39,095 nt of DNA from Thiothrix sp. (GTDB lineage: Bacteria > Pseudomonadota > Gammaproteobacteria > Thiotrichales > Thiotrichaceae), in NCBI GenBank assembly GCA_020442915.1, contig JAGRJD010000124.1, forward strand, positions 1 through 39,095, read 5' to 3'. Made by a program: the position numbers and the translations under genes. The notes beneath the pieces were generated by a model. It was not told the DNA's origin, ran no database searches, and saw nothing but the letters and a program-made list of their open reading frames with translations. This document shows positions 7,564 through 16,989 of the stretch, one piece after another; the first letter of the stretch is position 1; each line of letters starts with the position of its first letter.

Positions 7564-8583
7564 ATGAGTACTGCCTATCGCATTGCGCTGGATGCCATGA
7601 GTGGGGATCACGGCCTGTCCGCAGTGGTTCCGGCTGCCCTGGCTGCCCTGAAGGACTTTGATGATGTTCACCTGATTCTGGTGGGGGATGAGCGCCAGAT
7701 CCGGGATGCAATGACACAGCACGGGGCCGGCAAGCCGGAACGGCTGCAGGTCCGGCATGCCTCCGAAGTGGTGGCCATGGACGAGCTGCCGGCAGCGGCG
7801 CTTAAAAAGAAAAAGGATTCATCCATGCGGGTGGCCATCAATCTGGTGCAGGCGGGGGAGGCTGATGCCGTGGTCAGTGCCGGCAATACCGGTGCCCTGA
7901 TGGCGACGGCCCGTTTTGTCCTCAGGACCCTGCCTGGCATTGACCGTCCTGCCATCTGCACCGCCATTCCTTCCATGCAGGGCCATACCCACATGCTGGA
8001 CCTGGGGGCCAATGTCGATTCTGCAGCCGAACACCTGTACCAGTTTGCCCTCATGGGTTCGGAGCTGGTGCGCTCGGTGGACAACAAGCCCGCACCCCGG
8101 GTGGCCCTGCTGAATATCGGTGAAGAGGCAATCAAGGGGAATGAGCAGGTCAAGGCGGCCAACCGGCTGCTGCAGGACTCCCCCCTGAATTACACCGGTT
8201 ATGTGGAAGGCGACGGCATTTATCTGGGCAGTGCGGATGTGATTGTCTGCGACGGTTTTGTCGGCAATGTGGCGCTCAAAACCAGCGAAGGGCTGGCCAA
8301 AATGGTCAATAACCGCCTCAAGGCCGGGTTCACGCGCAATGCCCTGACCCGTCTGGCCGGACTGGTATCACTTCCGGTACTGTCAGGTTTTCGTAAACAA
8401 GTTGATCCCAGGCGTTATAATGGTGCCAGTCTGCTGGGCTTGCGGGGCATCGCCATCAAGAGTCATGGCGGGGCTGACAGTCTGGCGTTTGCGAACGCCA
8501 TCGGTATCGCCCGCACGGAAATCATTCAGAAGGTTCCGCAACGCATCAGTGACCGGGTTACTGAACTCTTAAACAAGAGATAA
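7564..8583 (+). CDS. plsX: Phosphate acyltransferase PlsX
   Basis: A 339-residue PlsX, the peripheral membrane enzyme converting acyl-ACP and phosphate to acyl-phosphate for PlsY in phosphatidic acid synthesis. Family blocks include [11 protein letters not shown] at the N-terminus, [13 protein letters not shown] around residue 97, [21 protein letters not shown], and [23 protein letters not shown]. The start is ATG 7564 with AGGAG at 7554-7558. An upstream in-frame TTG lies inside the terminator stem and is rejected. It precedes fabH by 5 bp, the common plsX-fabH pairing, but fabD/fabG/acpP do not follow. Confidence 0.97.
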   Translation: MSTAYRIALDAMSGDHGLSAVVPAALAALKDFDDVHLILVGDERQIRDAMTQHGAGKPERLQVRHASEVVAMDELPAAALKKKKDSSMRVAINLVQAGEADAVVSAGNTGALMATARFVLRTLPGIDRPAICTAIPSMQGHTHMLDLGANVDSAAEHLYQFALMGSELVRSVDNKPAPRVALLNIGEEAIKGNEQVKAANRLLQDSPLNYTGYVEGDGIYLGSADVIVCDGFVGNVALKTSEGLAKMVNNRLKAGFTRNALTRLAGLVSLPVLSGFRKQVDPRRYNGASLLGLRGIAIKSHGGADSLAFANAIGIARTEIIQKVPQRISDRVTELLNKR

Positions 8584-8588
8584 TACCA

Positions 8589-9554
8589 ATGCCATTTTCA
8601 CGGATTGCCGGTACCGGGGGGTATCTGCCTCCCCAGATTGTCACCAACCAGGATCTGGAACGGTTGGTGGATACCACGGATGACTGGATTGTCGAGCGTA
8701 CCGGGATTCGCCAGCGCCATATCGCCAAAGCGGAGTGCGCCAGTGATCTGGCCCTGCCGGCGGCACAGCGGGCGCTGGAAATGGCCGGGCGCCGGGCAGA
8801 CGAGGTGGATCTGATTGTGATGGGAACCTCAACCCCCGATCTGGTGTTTCCCAGTACCGCCTGCCGCCTGCAGCACAAGCTCGGCATCAGTCAGTGTGCT
8901 GCGCTGGATGTGAATGCGGCCTGCTCCGGTTTTGTCTATGCCCTGAGCGTGGCTGACAGTTTCATCCGCAGCGGCACATATCAATGCGTACTGGTGGTCG
9001 GTTCCGAGGTCATGAGCCGGCTGATGGACTGGTCGGACCGCACCACCTGCGTGCTGTTCGGTGACGGGGCCGGGGCGATGCTGCTGGAGGCCAGCACCGA
9101 GCCGGGTATCTTCTCCACCCACATCCATTCCGATGCGGCTTACGAGGAGCTGCTGTATGTGTCCGGAGGGGTTTCCTGCGCCGTGGACCCGGCTGCTCAA
9201 CACGGTGCTTTTCTGCGCATGAAGGGTAATGAGGTGTTCCGCTTTGCCGTCAATACCCTGGGGCGGATTGTCGATGAAACCCTGGAGGCCAATGGCATGC
9301 GCCGGGAGGACATCGACTGGCTGGTGCCACATCAGGCCAATATCCGCATCATTCAGGCTACTGCCAGAAAACTCAGGCTGCCGATGGAGAACGTGGTGCT
9401 GACCGTGGAACGCCATGGCAATACCTCCTCAGCCTCGATTCCGCTGGCCCTGGACGAGGCGGTACGCGATGGGCGCATCCGGCGCGGGGACAATATCCTC
9501 ATGGAGGCTTTTGGCGGCGGTTTCACCTGGGGTTCGGCCCTGGCGCGCTTCTGA
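8589..9554 (+). CDS. fabH: Beta-ketoacyl-ACP synthase III
   Basis: A 321-residue KAS III that condenses acetyl-CoA with malonyl-ACP to start type II fatty acid synthesis. The catalytic triad is visible: Cys112 in NAACSGF, His248 in VPHQANIRI, and Asn278 in ERHGNTSSAS. The C-terminal GGGFTWGSAL is typical. The ATG at 8589 lies 5 bp after plsX with AAGAGA upstream, so the two are translated from one message. The next gene is a CYTH-domain protein rather than fabD, so the usual fab cluster is broken up in this genome. Confidence 0.97.
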   Translation: MPFSRIAGTGGYLPPQIVTNQDLERLVDTTDDWIVERTGIRQRHIAKAECASDLALPAAQRALEMAGRRADEVDLIVMGTSTPDLVFPSTACRLQHKLGISQCAALDVNAACSGFVYALSVADSFIRSGTYQCVLVVGSEVMSRLMDWSDRTTCVLFGDGAGAMLLEASTEPGIFSTHIHSDAAYEELLYVSGGVSCAVDPAAQHGAFLRMKGNEVFRFAVNTLGRIVDETLEANGMRREDIDWLVPHQANIRIIQATARKLRLPMENVVLTVERHGNTSSASIPLALDEAVRDGRIRRGDNILMEAFGGGFTWGSALARF

Positions 9555-9561
9555 GCCGGGC

Positions 9562-10056
9562 ATGGGGCTGGAGGTCGAACACAAGTTTCTGGTCTGTTCC
9601 GATGCCTGGCACCGGGATGTGAGCCGCTCCTGCCGCTTTCGTCAGGGCTATCTGGGTGACAGTCCCGCTGCTTCGGTACGGGTGCGCATTGAAGGCGAGC
9701 AGGCCAACCTCAACATCAAGGGCATGACCATCGGGGTGCAGCGGCCTGAGTTCGAGTATCCGGTTCCACTGGCCGATGCGGATGCCCTGCTGGATCAGCT
9801 GTGCCGGAAGCCCCTGATTGAAAAGATACGCCATTTTGTCCCTTTTGCCGGGCACATCTGGGAAGTGGATGTGTTCCTCGGAGACAATGCCGGGTTGGTG
9901 GTGGCCGAAATCGAACTGGAGGCCCCCGGTGAGGCTTTTTCACTGCCGCCCTGGGCCGGGGCTGAAGTTTCCGGCCTGGTGCGTTATTACAATGTCAGCC
10001 TGGTCAGTTACCCTTATCGGGACTGGACGGCAGAAGAGCGGGCCGGGCACGGCTGA
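9562..10056 (+). CDS. CYTH-domain protein (triphosphate tunnel metalloenzyme)
   Basis: A 164-residue CYTH protein. The signature ExExK is in LEVEHKFLV at the N-terminus, followed by RFRQGYL, ASVRVRI, LNIKG, EFEYP, EKIRHFV, WEVDVFLGDNAGLVVAEIELE. These are the alternating basic and acidic residues lining the tunnel. Short bacterial members of this type are usually inorganic triphosphatases or phosphohydrolases; the substrate here is not known. The ATG at 9562 lies 7 bp after the fabH stop, so it is probably the last gene of that operon, although a link to fatty acid synthesis is not established. Confidence 0.9.
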   Translation: MGLEVEHKFLVCSDAWHRDVSRSCRFRQGYLGDSPAASVRVRIEGEQANLNIKGMTIGVQRPEFEYPVPLADADALLDQLCRKPLIEKIRHFVPFAGHIWEVDVFLGDNAGLVVAEIELEAPGEAFSLPPWAGAEVSGLVRYYNVSLVSYPYRDWTAEERAGHG

Positions 10057-10091
10057 GCACCTGCCCGTACTACGGCAGGCTGCTTCTGCCT

Positions 10092-10388
10092 TCAGTGCGG
10101 GATGCTGTGCAGCACCCGGCTTTTTTCAAAGTAAACCGAAAAGCTACCGTAATTCCAGACCGTGATTCTGGGCCAGTGTTTTTTGATCTGCCCTTTGGAG
10201 GTGCGGGTGGAGGATGGCTGGCCATAGCGCGCCTGCACCTGTTTCATGCTCATGCCCCGTGCCGGGTAGGCCTGGGATGAGGAGACTGCCACCATGCGTG
10301 CGTTCCGCTCCGGGCCGGGGACTGCGGCATGAACCGGGATGGCAGCAAGGATCAGGCCGGCGGTCAGCAGGGTTTTCAGGATACTCAT
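10092..10388 (-). CDS. Small exported protein with SmpA/BamE-like domain
   Basis: A 98-residue protein. Residues 1-22 form a Sec signal peptide (MSILKTLLTAGLILAAIPVHA, cleavage after the AxA-type VHA). The mature part has the pattern of the small SmpA/OmlA-like proteins: RGMSMKQVQARYGQPS, a variable loop, then ITVWNYGSFSVYFEKSRVLHSI. No lipobox cysteine is present, so it should be soluble in the periplasm. The ATG at 10388 is chosen because AGGAG lies 7 bases upstream; the longer frame to 10493 lacks this. It is divergent from the Lol operon, which is a suggestive but unproven link to outer-membrane biogenesis. Confidence 0.75.
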   Translation of the reverse strand: MSILKTLLTAGLILAAIPVHAAVPGPERNARMVAVSSSQAYPARGMSMKQVQARYGQPSSTRTSKGQIKKHWPRITVWNYGSFSVYFEKSRVLHSIPH

Positions 10389-10467
10389 GCGGATTACTCC
10401 TGTCGGGTGTTGTTGTCGGGTAATTTTAAGCTGAGATTTAACTGTTCTACCGGTACAATCGCCACCC

Positions 10468-11715
10468 ATGTTTACACCACTGGAATTATTCATCGGCCAG
10501 CGTTACACGCATTCAAGGCGAAGGAACCGCTTTATCTCCTTCATCTCGTTTGCTTCCATGCTGGGCATCATGCTCGGGGTTATGGTGCTCATCACCATCC
10601 TGTCCATCATGAACGGGTTCGAGAAGGAACTACGCAGCAGAATACTGGGGGTGGTTTCCCATGTCACGATTTCCGGGACGGATGGCAGACTGGCAGGCTG
10701 GGAGGCGCTATCGGGCAGACTGGAGCAGGTAGCGCATGTCACCGGAGTGGCTCCCTTCATCAAAAAGCAGGTCATGATCACCCATGACAACCTGATGCGC
10801 GGGGTGCAGGTGCAGGGCATCGACCCTGCCCGTCAGGGCCAGGTCAGTGAAATGAACCTGCGCATGCTGGAGGGGGGATTCGACAGCCTGGTGCCACGGG
10901 GTTACGGCATTGTGCTCGGGGTGGGACTGGCCAATTACCTGCGGGTGTTTCCGGGCGACAAGGTCACGGTGATTTCGCCCCAGGTCCAGGTGACGCCTGC
11001 CGGGCTGCTGCCGCGCCTGCGCCGTTTCACCGTGGTCGGGATTCACGAATTCGGCATGCAGGAATATGACAACATGACCGCTTTTATTGAACTGGGTGAT
11101 GCGGCGCGCCTGTTCCGCTTCGGGGATGAGGTCAGCGGCATGCGCCTGAAGCTGGATGACCTGTTCGAGGCCCCGGTGGTGGCGGCAACCCTGCAGAACG
11201 AGCTGGGGGACGGGTATGAGGTCATGGACTGGGGGCGTGAGCATGGCAGTTTCTTTCAGGCCGTGCGTACCGAAAAAGTAGCCATGGGCCTGATCCTGTT
11301 TCTGGTGGTGGCGGTAGCCCTGTTCAATCTGGTGGCCTCACTGGTGATGGCGGTCAAGGACAAGGAATCCGACATTGCCATCCTGCGTACCTTCGGGCTG
11401 GAGCCACGGCGGGTGATGCATATTTTCATGATCCAGGGTAGCATCATCGGTGTTTTCGGCACCCTGGTCGGTGTACTCTGCGGTGTGCTGCTGTCGCTCA
11501 ATATCCACACCATCGTCCCGCTGATTGAAGGGCTGATCGGACGCAAGATTTTTCCGGAAGACCTGTTTTACATCAGTGAAATTCCCTCCGACCTGCACTG
11601 GGATCAGGTGATCTGGATCGGCATGGCCGCACTGGTGTTCGCAGTGCTGGCCACCCTGTACCCGGCCTGGCGGGCGGCGCGCGTGCATCCGGTGGAGTCC
11701 CTGCGTTATGAGTAG
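10468..11715 (+). CDS. lolC: Lipoprotein-releasing ABC transporter permease (LolC/LolE family), first copy
   Basis: A 415-residue inner-membrane permease of the Lol system, which extracts outer-membrane lipoproteins and passes them to LolA. It has the family topology: one TM helix after the N-terminal FTPLELFIGQRYTHSRRRNRF motif (about 22-45), a large periplasmic domain (about 46-265), then three C-terminal TM helices. VMVLITILSIMNGFE and DIAILRTFGLEPRRVMHIFMIQGS (coupling region) are conserved. The start begins the family motif directly. A TACAAT box at 10454-10459 lies only 8 bases upstream, so a very short leader is possible. The 3' end overlaps the next gene by 8 bp. Which of the two copies plays the LolC role cannot be told from sequence alone. 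Confidence 0.9.
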   Translation: MFTPLELFIGQRYTHSRRRNRFISFISFASMLGIMLGVMVLITILSIMNGFEKELRSRILGVVSHVTISGTDGRLAGWEALSGRLEQVAHVTGVAPFIKKQVMITHDNLMRGVQVQGIDPARQGQVSEMNLRMLEGGFDSLVPRGYGIVLGVGLANYLRVFPGDKVTVISPQVQVTPAGLLPRLRRFTVVGIHEFGMQEYDNMTAFIELGDAARLFRFGDEVSGMRLKLDDLFEAPVVAATLQNELGDGYEVMDWGREHGSFFQAVRTEKVAMGLILFLVVAVALFNLVASLVMAVKDKESDIAILRTFGLEPRRVMHIFMIQGSIIGVFGTLVGVLCGVLLSLNIHTIVPLIEGLIGRKIFPEDLFYISEIPSDLHWDQVIWIGMAALVFAVLATLYPAWRAARVHPVESLRYE

Positions 11716-12988
11716 GATGCGCAGGCTCGCACTGTTTCAACCGCTGGAGCTGGCTGTCGGGCTGCGCTATACCCGCGCCCGGCGCAGGAGCCAGTTTGTG
11801 TCCTTCATTTCGCTGGTGTCCATGATCGGCATTGCCATCGGGGTACTGGTACTGGTGACCGTGCTTTCGGTCATGAACGGCTTTGAGCAGGTCATGCGTG
11901 AGCGCATGCTGGGGCTGGTGGCCCATGTCACGGTCTCGGAGTCGGATGCCAGCATCAGCGACTGGCGGGGCCTGCGTGCAAAACTGCTGCCGTTTCCACA
12001 GGTGGCGGCGATATCGCCTTTCATTGAAAAGACCGTGCTCCTGAACCGGGGCGATGAGGCCCGCGGCGTACTGCTGCAGGGCATCGACCCGACGCTGGAG
12101 GCCGATGTGGGATCGGTGTTCCGGCATGTGGAGGCTGGGGACATGCATGAGCTTGTGCCCGGAAGTTACGGTATTGCCATTGGTGCTCCGGTTGCCAGGG
12201 AGCTGAAGGTCAAGGTCGGTGATCCGGTGATGCTGGTGAGCCCGGCGGCGGATGCCGACCTGACCGCAGGCATTCCCGAGCTACAGCGTTTTTATGTCAG
12301 GGCCATTTTCCGCATGGACCTGCAGCAGTATGATGCCGCCTTTGCCTATGCCAACATCGAGGATGTGGCTCAGGCCCTGCACTTCGGGTCCGAAGTCACC
12401 GGTCTGCGCATCCGCCTGCATGATGTGTATCAGGCCCTGAATGTGCGTCAGGCGATTCTGGATAGCCTGGGGGCTGAGTATCCCGAGCTTTGGGTCAGTG
12501 ACTGGACCTACCAGAATACCAATTTTTTCAAGGCCATTCAGATGCAGAAAAGCGTGATGTTCATCATTCTGCTGCTGATTGTGGCGGTGGCGGCTTTCAA
12601 TCTGGTTTCGACGCTGGTGATGGTGGTGAACGACAAGGAAGGGGACATTGCCATCCTGCGTACCCTGGGGCTGTCGCCGGGGGGCGTGATGCGCATCTTC
12701 ATGGTGCAGGGTACCCTGATCGGGGTGATCGGCACCCTGGCGGGGGTGGTGGCGGGACTGCTGCTGGCTGCGAATGTGGATGTGATCGTGCCCTGGATTG
12801 AACGCCTGGCCGGTATCCATTTCATCAATGCCGAGGTGTACCAGATCAGCGAGCTGGTGGCACGTGTCAATGCTGGCGATGTGTTCATGATTGCGGTCAG
12901 CGCCTTGCTGATGGCGGTGCTGGCAACCTGTTATCCGGCCTGGCGCGCCTCGAAAGTACAACCGGCTGAGGCCCTGCGATATGAGTGA
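11708..12988 (+). CDS. lolE: Lipoprotein-releasing ABC transporter permease (LolC/LolE family), second copy
   Basis: A 426-residue paralogue of the preceding gene with the same layout: [21 protein letters not shown], a TM helix, [13 protein letters not shown], a periplasmic domain, and three C-terminal TMs with [24 protein letters not shown]. Both copies end in a near-identical YPAWRA...PxExLRYE motif, showing tandem duplication. It starts 8 bp inside the upstream gene and its stop overlaps lolD by 8 bp, so the three are translationally coupled. In E. coli the order is lolC-lolD-lolE; here both permeases come before the ATPase. The LolE label is by position and elimination. Confidence 0.85.
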   Translation: MSRMRRLALFQPLELAVGLRYTRARRRSQFVSFISLVSMIGIAIGVLVLVTVLSVMNGFEQVMRERMLGLVAHVTVSESDASISDWRGLRAKLLPFPQVAAISPFIEKTVLLNRGDEARGVLLQGIDPTLEADVGSVFRHVEAGDMHELVPGSYGIAIGAPVARELKVKVGDPVMLVSPAADADLTAGIPELQRFYVRAIFRMDLQQYDAAFAYANIEDVAQALHFGSEVTGLRIRLHDVYQALNVRQAILDSLGAEYPELWVSDWTYQNTNFFKAIQMQKSVMFIILLLIVAVAAFNLVSTLVMVVNDKEGDIAILRTLGLSPGGVMRIFMVQGTLIGVIGTLAGVVAGLLLAANVDVIVPWIERLAGIHFINAEVYQISELVARVNAGDVFMIAVSALLMAVLATCYPAWRASKVQPAEALRYE

Positions 12989-13679
12989 TAAAAACATGGA
13001 TCCGGCGGTTGTCATTGCCTGCCACGGGCTTGGCAAGCATTACCGTGAAGGCAGCCTGGATGTGGAAGTGCTGAAGGCGGTGGACCTGAGCGTGCAGCGG
13101 GGGGAAACCCTGGCGATAGTCGGTAGCTCCGGCAGTGGCAAGAGCACCCTGCTGCATCTGATGGGCGGGCTGGATTTGCCGACGACCGGCCATGTGGCGG
13201 TCATGGGACAGCGCATGGACCAGCTTTCCGATACGAATCGGGGCCGTCTGCGCAACCGCTCGCTGGGCTTTATCTACCAGTTTCATCACCTGCTGCCGGA
13301 GTTCACGGCTCTGGAAAATGTGGCCATGCCCCTGTTGATCCGGGGTGAGAAAGTGGCCGCAGCGGCGGCACAGGCTGCCACGCTGCTGGAGCAGGTCGGG
13401 CTGGGGCCGCGTCAGGATCACAAGCCGGCCCAGCTTTCCGGTGGAGAGCGTCAGCGGGCAGCCATTGCCCGTGCCCTGGTTACGCGCCCGGATGCGGTGC
13501 TGGCAGATGAGCCGACCGGCAATCTGGACCAGAATACGGCGGAACAGGTATTCGAACTGATGCAGGCGCTGAACCGCGAGCTGCAGACCGCGTTCGTGAT
13601 CGTGACCCATGACCTCAGTCTGGCAGGGCGCATGGGACGTGCACTGCGTCTGCAGGAAGGGCGTCTGGAAGCGGTCTGA
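12981..13679 (+). CDS. lolD: Lipoprotein-releasing system ATP-binding protein
   Basis: A 232-residue ABC ATPase powering lipoprotein release with the two permeases encoded just upstream. Walker [10 protein letters not shown] (48-56), the LolD-specific [19 protein letters not shown] around the Q-loop (about 96-114), signature LSGGE (152-156), Walker B with DEPTG (176-180) and the H-loop VTHD are all present. The start overlaps the preceding stop by 8 bp. No strong terminator is seen after it; the facing csbD-like gene ends 69 bp away. Confidence 0.96.
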   Translation: MSDKNMDPAVVIACHGLGKHYREGSLDVEVLKAVDLSVQRGETLAIVGSSGSGKSTLLHLMGGLDLPTTGHVAVMGQRMDQLSDTNRGRLRNRSLGFIYQFHHLLPEFTALENVAMPLLIRGEKVAAAAAQAATLLEQVGLGPRQDHKPAQLSGGERQRAAIARALVTRPDAVLADEPTGNLDQNTAEQVFELMQALNRELQTAFVIVTHDLSLAGRMGRALRLQEGRLEAV

Positions 13680-13748
13680 AGGTACGCGGATCGTGGCGGG
13701 TCAACCCCCCCGCCCCGCATCGTCAGACACCGCAAGGCATGGATACGT

Positions 13749-14003
13749 TCAGGATGGCTGGTCCGGGGCCTCGGCATCGAGCTTCAGGCTGTCAACATTT
13801 CCGTCGGCATCAACATTCAGGCGGGTCAGCATCTGTTCGGCTTCTTCCAGGCTGACATCATAGCGCTCCTGCAGCTTGCCCAGCAGTGCTTCAATTCTGC
13901 CGTTGATCTCCGCCATGTCGTTGTGGGTCAGTTCACCGAATTTCTGCCGCACGGTTCCTTCCAGTTGGTACCATTTGGCTTCAAGTATTGTTTTCATGTC
14001 CAT
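13749..14003 (-). CDS. CsbD-like stress protein
   Basis: An 84-residue protein with the CsbD-like pattern: AKWYQLEGTVRQKFGELTHNDMAEINGRIEALLGKLQERYDVS. Family members are small, hydrophilic, often osmotic or general stress-induced proteins of unknown molecular function. The C-terminal 30 residues are acidic and specific to this protein. ATG 14003 is preceded by AAGGAG at a good distance; ATG 13997 is a possible alternative. It is transcribed alone, just downstream of the amidohydrolase on the same strand. Confidence 0.85.
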   Translation of the reverse strand: MDMKTILEAKWYQLEGTVRQKFGELTHNDMAEINGRIEALLGKLQERYDVSLEEAEQMLTRLNVDADGNVDSLKLDAEAPDQPS

Positions 14004-14045
14004 TGTGGCCGGCTCCTTGTTCAGTTGGGGGCATCTGGACTGATT

Positions 14046-15446
14046 CTAGCCCGTCAGCATCGCCTGCGAAAGGGCCCGGTGACGGCGCAAGGGTTCCTGC
14101 AGGTCCAGGGTCAGCAGTTGGCCATCCTGCACCACCACCTTGCCATGAATCATGGAAAAATCGACCTGGAATGCATGGCAGAACACGGCAGCTGCTACCG
14201 GATCATGTCCGGCCCCGGCGTACTGGAGGCGATTAAGGTCGATGGCGATCAGGTCAGCAGCCTTGCCCGGCTCCAGTGCGCCGATATCCTCGCGCCCGAG
14301 GACTGCTGCCCCGCCACGGGTCGCCAGCCACAAGGCCTCACGGGCCGACAAGGCTGCCGGATCACCGGCAAAGCCTTCGCGCCCACCCAGAGGCATGTTG
14401 TCGGCATATACTTGCGGGGCTATGCGCTGGATCAGCAGTGCCTGACGGGCTTCCGCCAGCAGGTGGCTGCCATCATTCGAGGCCGAACCATCCACGCCCA
14501 GGCCGACCTTGACCCCGGTACGGCGCATTTTCGGAACCGGGGCAATGCCGCTGGCCAGGCGCATGTTGCTGCTCGGACAGTGCGTAATGCCGGTACCGCT
14601 CCGGGCAAACTGTTCAATCTCGCGGGTGTTCATGTGAACACAGTGTGCATGCCAGCAGTCGCATCCGGTCCAGCCCAGCGCGGCCACATAATCCACCGGA
14701 CGCATCCCGAATTTTTCCAGACAGAAACGTTCTTCATCCAGCGTTTCGGCCAGATGGGTGTGCAGGTGCACCCGCCGGTACTGGCGTGCCAGTGCGGCAC
14801 TTTCACGCATCAGGTCGGCGGTGACCGAAAACGGTGAGCACGGGGCCAGCACCAGCCGCAGCATGGCGTAATCCTCCGGGTCATGGTAAGTCTCGATCAG
14901 GCGTTGTGAATCCTTCAGGATGGCCGCCTCGTTTTCAGTCACCCGGTCCGGTGGCAGGCCGCCCTGGCTTGCTCCCAGTGACATGGAACCGCGGGCGGCA
15001 TGAAAGCGGATGCCGATTTCCCGGGCCGCCCGGATCTGGCTGTCCAGGGTGCAGTCATTGGGATAAAGGTAAAGGTGGTCACTGCTGGTGGTACAGCCCG
15101 AGAGCATCAGTTCCGCCAGCCCGGTGAGGGTGCTGATGTACACGCCTTCATCGGTCAGGCGTGCCCAGATGGGATACAGCGTCTTGAGCCAAGTGAACAG
15201 GTCGGCATCCTGCGCCACCACCCGGGTCAGGGTCTGGTACAGGTGGTGGTGGGTATTGACCAGCCCCGGCAGCACCAGGTGGTCGGTGAGGTCGATCACC
15301 TGATCCGCTTCGGCAGGCAGGGTGGCCATGGGGCCGACCTTGCGGATACGGTGATCCTCGATGTAGATGCCGGCAGCGGGGATCTCACGCCCGGCATCAT
15401 CAAAAGTGGCAATCAGGGCGGCATTTTTCAGAAGCAGGCTGGGCAT
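14046..15446 (-). CDS. 8-oxoguanine deaminase-like amidohydrolase
   Basis: A 466-residue metal-dependent amidohydrolase of the AtzB/TrzN/8-oxoguanine deaminase group. Ligand motifs are NTHHHLYQTLTR (His66, His68), HLHTHLAET, HCVH, and GLGVDGSASND with the catalytic Asp. A full-length TIM barrel is flanked by the small beta domain (VLPGLVNTHHH ... GALEPGKAADLIAIDL). The HHHLYQTLTR motif and C-terminal pattern match 8-oxoguanine deaminases, which convert 8-oxoguanine to urate. Hydroxyatrazine-type hydrolases are the nearest alternative. It is single-gene, with AAGGA before ATG 15446. A purine catabolic cluster lies 8 kb away, so a shared role in making urate is plausible but not proven. Confidence 0.82.
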   Translation of the reverse strand: MPSLLLKNAALIATFDDAGREIPAAGIYIEDHRIRKVGPMATLPAEADQVIDLTDHLVLPGLVNTHHHLYQTLTRVVAQDADLFTWLKTLYPIWARLTDEGVYISTLTGLAELMLSGCTTSSDHLYLYPNDCTLDSQIRAAREIGIRFHAARGSMSLGASQGGLPPDRVTENEAAILKDSQRLIETYHDPEDYAMLRLVLAPCSPFSVTADLMRESAALARQYRRVHLHTHLAETLDEERFCLEKFGMRPVDYVAALGWTGCDCWHAHCVHMNTREIEQFARSGTGITHCPSSNMRLASGIAPVPKMRRTGVKVGLGVDGSASNDGSHLLAEARQALLIQRIAPQVYADNMPLGGREGFAGDPAALSAREALWLATRGGAAVLGREDIGALEPGKAADLIAIDLNRLQYAGAGHDPVAAAVFCHAFQVDFSMIHGKVVVQDGQLLTLDLQEPLRRHRALSQAMLTG

Positions 15447-15575
15447 GGCAGAATCCTTGGATGAGGGGCTGGTACCTTGTTGTAAGGTAAGCAGAGCAGT
15501 TTGTAAACAGGAGGATACGCGAGGAGGCCGCTATAATGAAGTGCATTCCGGTATTGTTCTGATGGAGTCTGAAGC

Positions 15576-16979
15576 ATGAAGTCACTGCCACAGCCACTGG
15601 GGCCGAGACAGACGGTGGAGCTGAAAGGGGGACGGCTGCGTGTCCTGCCCCATGCACTGTTGGCCGCAGTGAGTCTGGAGCCGCCGTTGACCCCGGATGC
15701 CGATCTGGCGCTCAGGATCGACCTGCTGGCGGATGCGGCTGCCGGGCCGGATGCCACAGGCATCGGCGCCGTCAGCCCGACCCATCCCCTGCAGCTGGAG
15801 CTGGCGGCGGCCCCCGCAGCCGGACAGGGTGAGGAGCTGCTGGCTTATACACGCGAGCAGGGGATACTGCTGCCGCTGGGGTATGGCCGTTTCGATCCGG
15901 ACAGCCGGTGGGCTCATGTTGATATCCCGGTTCTGCCTGAGTCGGAGGCGCTCGCACGGGAGGGCAGCGGCTCCGGACGTTCGTTGCGGATCTTTCTGCG
16001 GGAGCTGGTTTATGACCGGCTGCGACTGGAGCAGGAGCCTGCCCGTCTGGCACTGCCACGCTTTGCCAGCCCGCAGGCGCTGGAAGTGTCCGAATACGAG
16101 GTGGATGTGGCGCAGATACGGGAGCAGGTCGCTGCCGCCACACAGATTCTGCTATTCATCCACGGTGTTATCGGCAATACCCGCACGATGGCCGGCACGG
16201 TTAACCGGCTGGTGGACGGGCAGGCGCTCGGGGCCGGGTTTCTGGTACTCACTTTCGATTATGAAAACCTCAATACCCCGATCCGGGACATTGCCGCCAC
16301 CCTGCGCAGCAAGCTGACGGCAGTCGGGCTGGGCCGGCAGCATGACAAGGCGCTTACCCTCATTGCCCACTCCATGGGCGGGCTGGTGGCGCGCTGGCTG
16401 ATTGAAAAGGAGGCCGCTGCCCCGCCGGTCAGCCGGCTTATCATGCTCGGGGTGCCGAACGGAGGCTCTCCCCTGCAGCATATCCGGCAATGGACCCAGG
16501 GGCTTTTGACCCTGACCCTGAACGGTATTGCGCTGGTCAAGCTGGCCGGGCTGGGCCTGCCGGTACTGGCGGGCATTCTGGCGCGCGACTATGATACGCT
16601 GGACGAGCTGGCCCCTGATTCAGCCACCCTGCAGGCGCTTTATACAGCACCGGACCCGCAGGTTCCCTATGTCATGATTGCCGGGGATACCCGGACGCTG
16701 GGGATTGTGCTGGATGACCGTGACAGCCCGCTTAACCGGTTGTTGTCGGTGCTGAAACAGCAGGGGCGGCAGGCGGTGGCCGATCTGTTCACCCGCAACC
16801 TGTTCGGGGATGAGCCGAATGACATTGCCGTGGCGCACAGCAGCATGCGGCATCTGGCACCGGGGAGACAGCCCGCCATGACGTTTTATGTGACGGACTG
16901 TGACCACCTGTCCTACTTTGAACACCTGCCCGCCATCGAACGGCTGGCACGCCTGTTGCGGGAGCAGGGGAGCCCCTGA
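15576..16979 (+). CDS. Lipase/esterase-like alpha/beta hydrolase, large N-terminal extension
   Basis: A 467-residue protein. The first 185 residues have no recognised fold and no signal peptide. From about 190 it is an alpha/beta hydrolase: oxyanion loop LLFIHGVIGNTRTM, nucleophile elbow LIAHSMGGLVARW (Ser266), and a likely triad with Asp416 (PNDIAVAHSSM) and His444 (TDCDHLSYFEH). The elbow and the LGVPNGGSPL segment resemble PGAP1/triacylglycerol-lipase-type esterases. It is probably cytoplasmic; substrate unknown. The ATG has GGAG 8-9 bases upstream, and a TATAAT at 15532-15537 may be its -10. The following methyltransferase begins 10 bp after its stop, so the two form an operon. Confidence 0.8.
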   Translation: MKSLPQPLGPRQTVELKGGRLRVLPHALLAAVSLEPPLTPDADLALRIDLLADAAAGPDATGIGAVSPTHPLQLELAAAPAAGQGEELLAYTREQGILLPLGYGRFDPDSRWAHVDIPVLPESEALAREGSGSGRSLRIFLRELVYDRLRLEQEPARLALPRFASPQALEVSEYEVDVAQIREQVAAATQILLFIHGVIGNTRTMAGTVNRLVDGQALGAGFLVLTFDYENLNTPIRDIAATLRSKLTAVGLGRQHDKALTLIAHSMGGLVARWLIEKEAAAPPVSRLIMLGVPNGGSPLQHIRQWTQGLLTLTLNGIALVKLAGLGLPVLAGILARDYDTLDELAPDSATLQALYTAPDPQVPYVMIAGDTRTLGIVLDDRDSPLNRLLSVLKQQGRQAVADLFTRNLFGDEPNDIAVAHSSMRHLAPGRQPAMTFYVTDCDHLSYFEHLPAIERLARLLREQGSP

Positions 16980-16989
16980 AGGAGAATTG

